This document shows, in pieces, positions 5,244 through 6,868 of a stretch of DNA of 6,868 nt (positions within the stretch are counted from its first letter, which is position 1; each line of letters opens with the position of its first letter). Location: assembly GCA_021775835.1 (NCBI GenBank), contig JAJFHC010000057.1, positions 1-6,868 on the forward strand, in the 5' to 3' direction. Under the pieces are notes generated by a model. It did no database searches and was not told the origin of the DNA. It worked only from the letters and a program-made list of their open reading frames with translations. The stretch is from Hyphomicrobiales bacterium (GTDB lineage Bacteria; Pseudomonadota; Alphaproteobacteria; Rhizobiales; JAJFHC01). The position numbers and the translations under genes were made by a program.

Positions 5244-5914
5244 TGTTTGACTGGCGCTGGGATTTTACTTTCGAGATCATGCCGCGGCTCTTATGGGCCA
5301 CAGTCAATACCCTGATTGCGGCCGGTCTGGGCTTTGCAATAGCTTTGGTGCTCGGTCTGGTCTTCGCCTTGGGGCAACGCACACCCTATCGTGGTGTGAC
5401 GTTGGTGGTGCGCGAATTTGTCGAATTCATTCGTTCGACACCGTTGGTTCTGCAGATCTTCTTCATCTTTTTTGTCGGTCCGCAATTCGGCATTAAGCTG
5501 TCGCCCTGGACATCCGGCATGATTGCGATCGGCCTGCACTACGCGGCGTATCTGTCGGAAGTCTACCGTGCAGGCATAGACAGTGTGCCAAAAGGTCAAT
5601 GGGAGGCCTGCAGGGCGCTTAACTTCAGCACCAGGTATACGTACTTCAACGTAGTCATTCCCCAGGCGCTGCCCGCCAGTCTTCCCGGCATGGGCAACTA
5701 CCTTGTCGGAATATTCAAGGATACACCAATGCTGTCAGTCATCGGTGTTGCCGAGCTCATGCACACAGCCAATGCGCTCGGCTCGGAAACATACCGGTTT
5801 CTTGAACCATTCACGATGGTGGGCGTGATCTTCTTGTTGATCTCGCTTCCTTCCGCTGCCGCTATCCGTTGGTTCGAAGCGTGGGTTCGCCGATCGCTCG
5901 GAATGAGCAAGTAG
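5243..5914 (+). CDS. ehuD: Ehu-type ABC transporter permease subunit EhuD
   Basis: This 223-residue second permease subunit has the same HisM/GlnP architecture. Membrane segments lie near residues 21-43, 66-82, 90-110, 136-158 and 190-209, and the FVEFIRSTPLVLQIFF block (59-74) aligns with that of EhuC. The EAA coupling loop starts at E121 (EACRALNFSTR) and ends at VIPQALPAS. It forms the heteromeric channel with EhuC. The start is ATG 5243, overlapping the ehuC stop and preceded by GGGAGG (5231-5236) at 6 bases. An earlier in-frame start at 5192 would lie inside ehuC and add residues that permeases of this type lack. The next gene, ehuA, begins only after 282 bases, an unusually long gap for this operon that contains two hairpins. 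Confidence 0.88.
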   Translation: MFDWRWDFTFEIMPRLLWATVNTLIAAGLGFAIALVLGLVFALGQRTPYRGVTLVVREFVEFIRSTPLVLQIFFIFFVGPQFGIKLSPWTSGMIAIGLHYAAYLSEVYRAGIDSVPKGQWEACRALNFSTRYTYFNVVIPQALPASLPGMGNYLVGIFKDTPMLSVIGVAELMHTANALGSETYRFLEPFTMVGVIFLLISLPSAAAIRWFEAWVRRSLGMSK

Positions 5915-5927
5915 AAGGATCTACACC

Positions 5928-6134
5928 GTGCCTCGTTCTCCAGCCCTCTCTTTGTTTGCCCCGTCTGGTGACTTGCTTTTGACGGGTTTGGGCATTGAAG
6001 CAGAGGTGCTGACCCGACACTCCAGTGGTCCGGTTGGCACGCCCAACCGGGCTTCATCCCACTGGATACAGTATTTGAACCCACAGGCGTACCATTCGCC
6101 CCGATGGGTTCGCCTCGGCAACTGGGAATCCTGA
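5928..6134 (+). CDS. Doubtful small reading frame between ehuD and ehuA
   Basis: A 68-codon frame starts at GTG 5928, preceded by AAGGA about 8 bases upstream, 13 bases after the ehuD stop. That spacing fits an operon gene. Against it, the peptide has no recognisable domain, no signal peptide and no membrane segment, and two strong inverted repeats (6030-6050 and 6077-6111) fall inside it, as expected for non-coding intergenic DNA. I list it because a real gene cannot be excluded. Confidence 0.2.
   Translation: MPRSPALSLFAPSGDLLLTGLGIEAEVLTRHSSGPVGTPNRASSHWIQYLNPQAYHSPRWVRLGNWES
6030..6050. repeat. GC-rich hairpin 1 in the ehuD-ehuA gap
   Basis: CCGGTTGG (6030-6037) and CCAACCGG (6043-6050) are perfect inverted copies around a 5-base CACGC loop. 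The stem can extend outward by a T-G, a G-C and a G-T pair. There is no T-run. Short GC-rich palindromes between operon genes often belong to REP-like repeats or act as mRNA stabilisers. Confidence 0.6.
6077..6111. repeat. Nested hairpin 2 in the ehuD-ehuA gap
   Basis: GAACCCA (6077-6083) pairs with TGGGTTC (6105-6111), and inside it GGCG (6086-6089) pairs with CGCC (6097-6100). It lies 26 bases after hairpin 1. The two tandem structures suggest a deliberate mRNA element or a composite interspersed repeat ahead of ehuA, whose ATG is 85 bases downstream. Confidence 0.5.
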
Positions 6135-6196
6135 GTTAGTCAAACCCTGGGCGACTGAAATTCCAATACACGCAGAGCACACAGGATAAAGACCAA

Positions 6197-6868
6197 ATGA
6201 GTGAGAGCAAATATCCCCTGGAATTGGCCGACGCTGACCATCCGATGGTACGCTTTTCGAACGTCACCAAGTCGTACGGACCATTGACAGTCTTGGACTC
6301 GCTTAACTTGGACATTTCAACCAACGAAATGGTATCCATCATCGGTCCCTCCGGTTCCGGCAAGACAACGGTGCTGCGCATGCTGATGACCCTTGAGGAA
6401 ATCAACGACGGCGTCATTTATGTCGACGGGCAACCCCTGACACATATGTCAAGCGGGGGTACGCTTGTGCGGGCGAACGAGGCGCATATGCGCAAACAGC
6501 GCATGAACATCGGCATGGTGTTCCAACACTTCAATCTATTCCCCCACATGACTGCGCTGAAGAATTGCATGGAAGCCCCGATACAAGTCCTGGGCCTCGA
6601 TAGAGATGAAGCAGAGGCACGCGCCATTGAACTTCTCGACATGGTCGGCCTTGCCGACAAGAAAGATCAGCATCCATCCCGCCTGTCCGGTGGGCAGCAG
6701 CAGCGCGTCGCAATTGCTCGAGCGCTGTGCATGCGCCCGAAGGTCATGCTTTTGGATGAAGTGACCTCTGCTCTCGATCCGGAAGTAATTGGCGAAGTGC
6801 TGAATGTCATTCGCCAGCTCAACTCGGAACACAGCCTCACCATGTTGATGGTCACCCACCAGATGGGC
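6197..6868 (+). CDS. ehuA: Ehu-type ABC transporter ATP-binding subunit EhuA (partial, C-terminus missing)
   Basis: The first 224 codons of the cytoplasmic ATPase that powers the importer are present; the frame is open to the right edge and roughly the last 40-50 residues are missing. The motifs are in order and intact: Walker A GPSGSGKT (50-57), Q-loop glutamine Q110 in [11 protein letters not shown], signature LSGGQQQR (163-170), Walker B VMLLDE with D187 and E188, a D-loop SALD, and the switch histidine H221. [10 protein letters not shown], with Val in place of the usual Pro, and a longer insertion around residues 81-100 (LTHMSSGG ... RANEAHMRK) are features I associate with EhuA rather than with generic amino-acid ATPases. 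The start is ATG 6197 with AGGA at 6183-6186. It is the last ehu gene visible and lies 282 bases after ehuD. Confidence 0.9.
   Translation, partial: MSESKYPLELADADHPMVRFSNVTKSYGPLTVLDSLNLDISTNEMVSIIGPSGSGKTTVLRMLMTLEEINDGVIYVDGQPLTHMSSGGTLVRANEAHMRKQRMNIGMVFQHFNLFPHMTALKNCMEAPIQVLGLDRDEAEARAIELLDMVGLADKKDQHPSRLSGGQQQRVAIARALCMRPKVMLLDEVTSALDPEVIGEVLNVIRQLNSEHSLTMLMVTHQMG

Noticed and set aside
1..6868. tRNA, rRNA, CRISPR array, insertion sequence or phage genes
   Set aside because: No cloverleaf, regularly spaced direct repeats, transposase or integrase motifs were seen on either strand.

Overview
This window looks like chromosomal DNA of an alphaproteobacterium, most likely a Hyphomicrobiales (rhizobial-type) genome of moderate G+C. 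That is inferred from the strong resemblance of the transporter genes to the Ehu ectoine/hydroxyectoine ABC system, which is best known from Sinorhizobium meliloti, and from the long, loosely packed intergenic regions. No phage, insertion sequence, CRISPR or RNA gene is recognisable.

Layout. 1-175 (minus): N-terminal end of an MFS permease that runs off the left edge. 176-723: intergenic, with a large inverted repeat and a perfect 16-base palindrome. 724-966 (plus): a small exported protein of unknown function. 967-1434: no convincing gene, but a second long stem-loop. 1435-2172 and 2190-3347 (minus, 17 bases apart): a class I glutamine-amidotransferase-like enzyme and an M24 'pita-bread' hydrolase resembling ectoine hydrolase (DoeA/EutD). 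3348-3580: divergent control region with two identical TGGTATACCT boxes. 3581-6868 (plus): ehuB, ehuC, ehuD and the first 224 codons of ehuA.

How the genes fit together. EhuB should capture a small zwitterionic solute in the periplasm, EhuC/EhuD form the membrane channel and EhuA supplies ATP hydrolysis. The divergent M24 hydrolase probably opens or hydrolyses the imported compound, and the amidotransferase-like enzyme may act on an amide or gamma-glutamyl intermediate. The paired operators suggest that one repressor, probably a GntR/FadR-type protein encoded elsewhere, controls both directions.

The most interesting point is that this is a variant of the ectoine uptake/degradation theme. Known ligand-binding aromatic positions of EhuB are all occupied by different aromatic residues, the M24 enzyme has lost all five metal-ligand positions and differs from DoeA at others, an amidotransferase takes the place where ectoine-specific partners would be expected, and no doeB, doeC or doeD is present. 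The substrate may therefore be ectoine-like without being ectoine.
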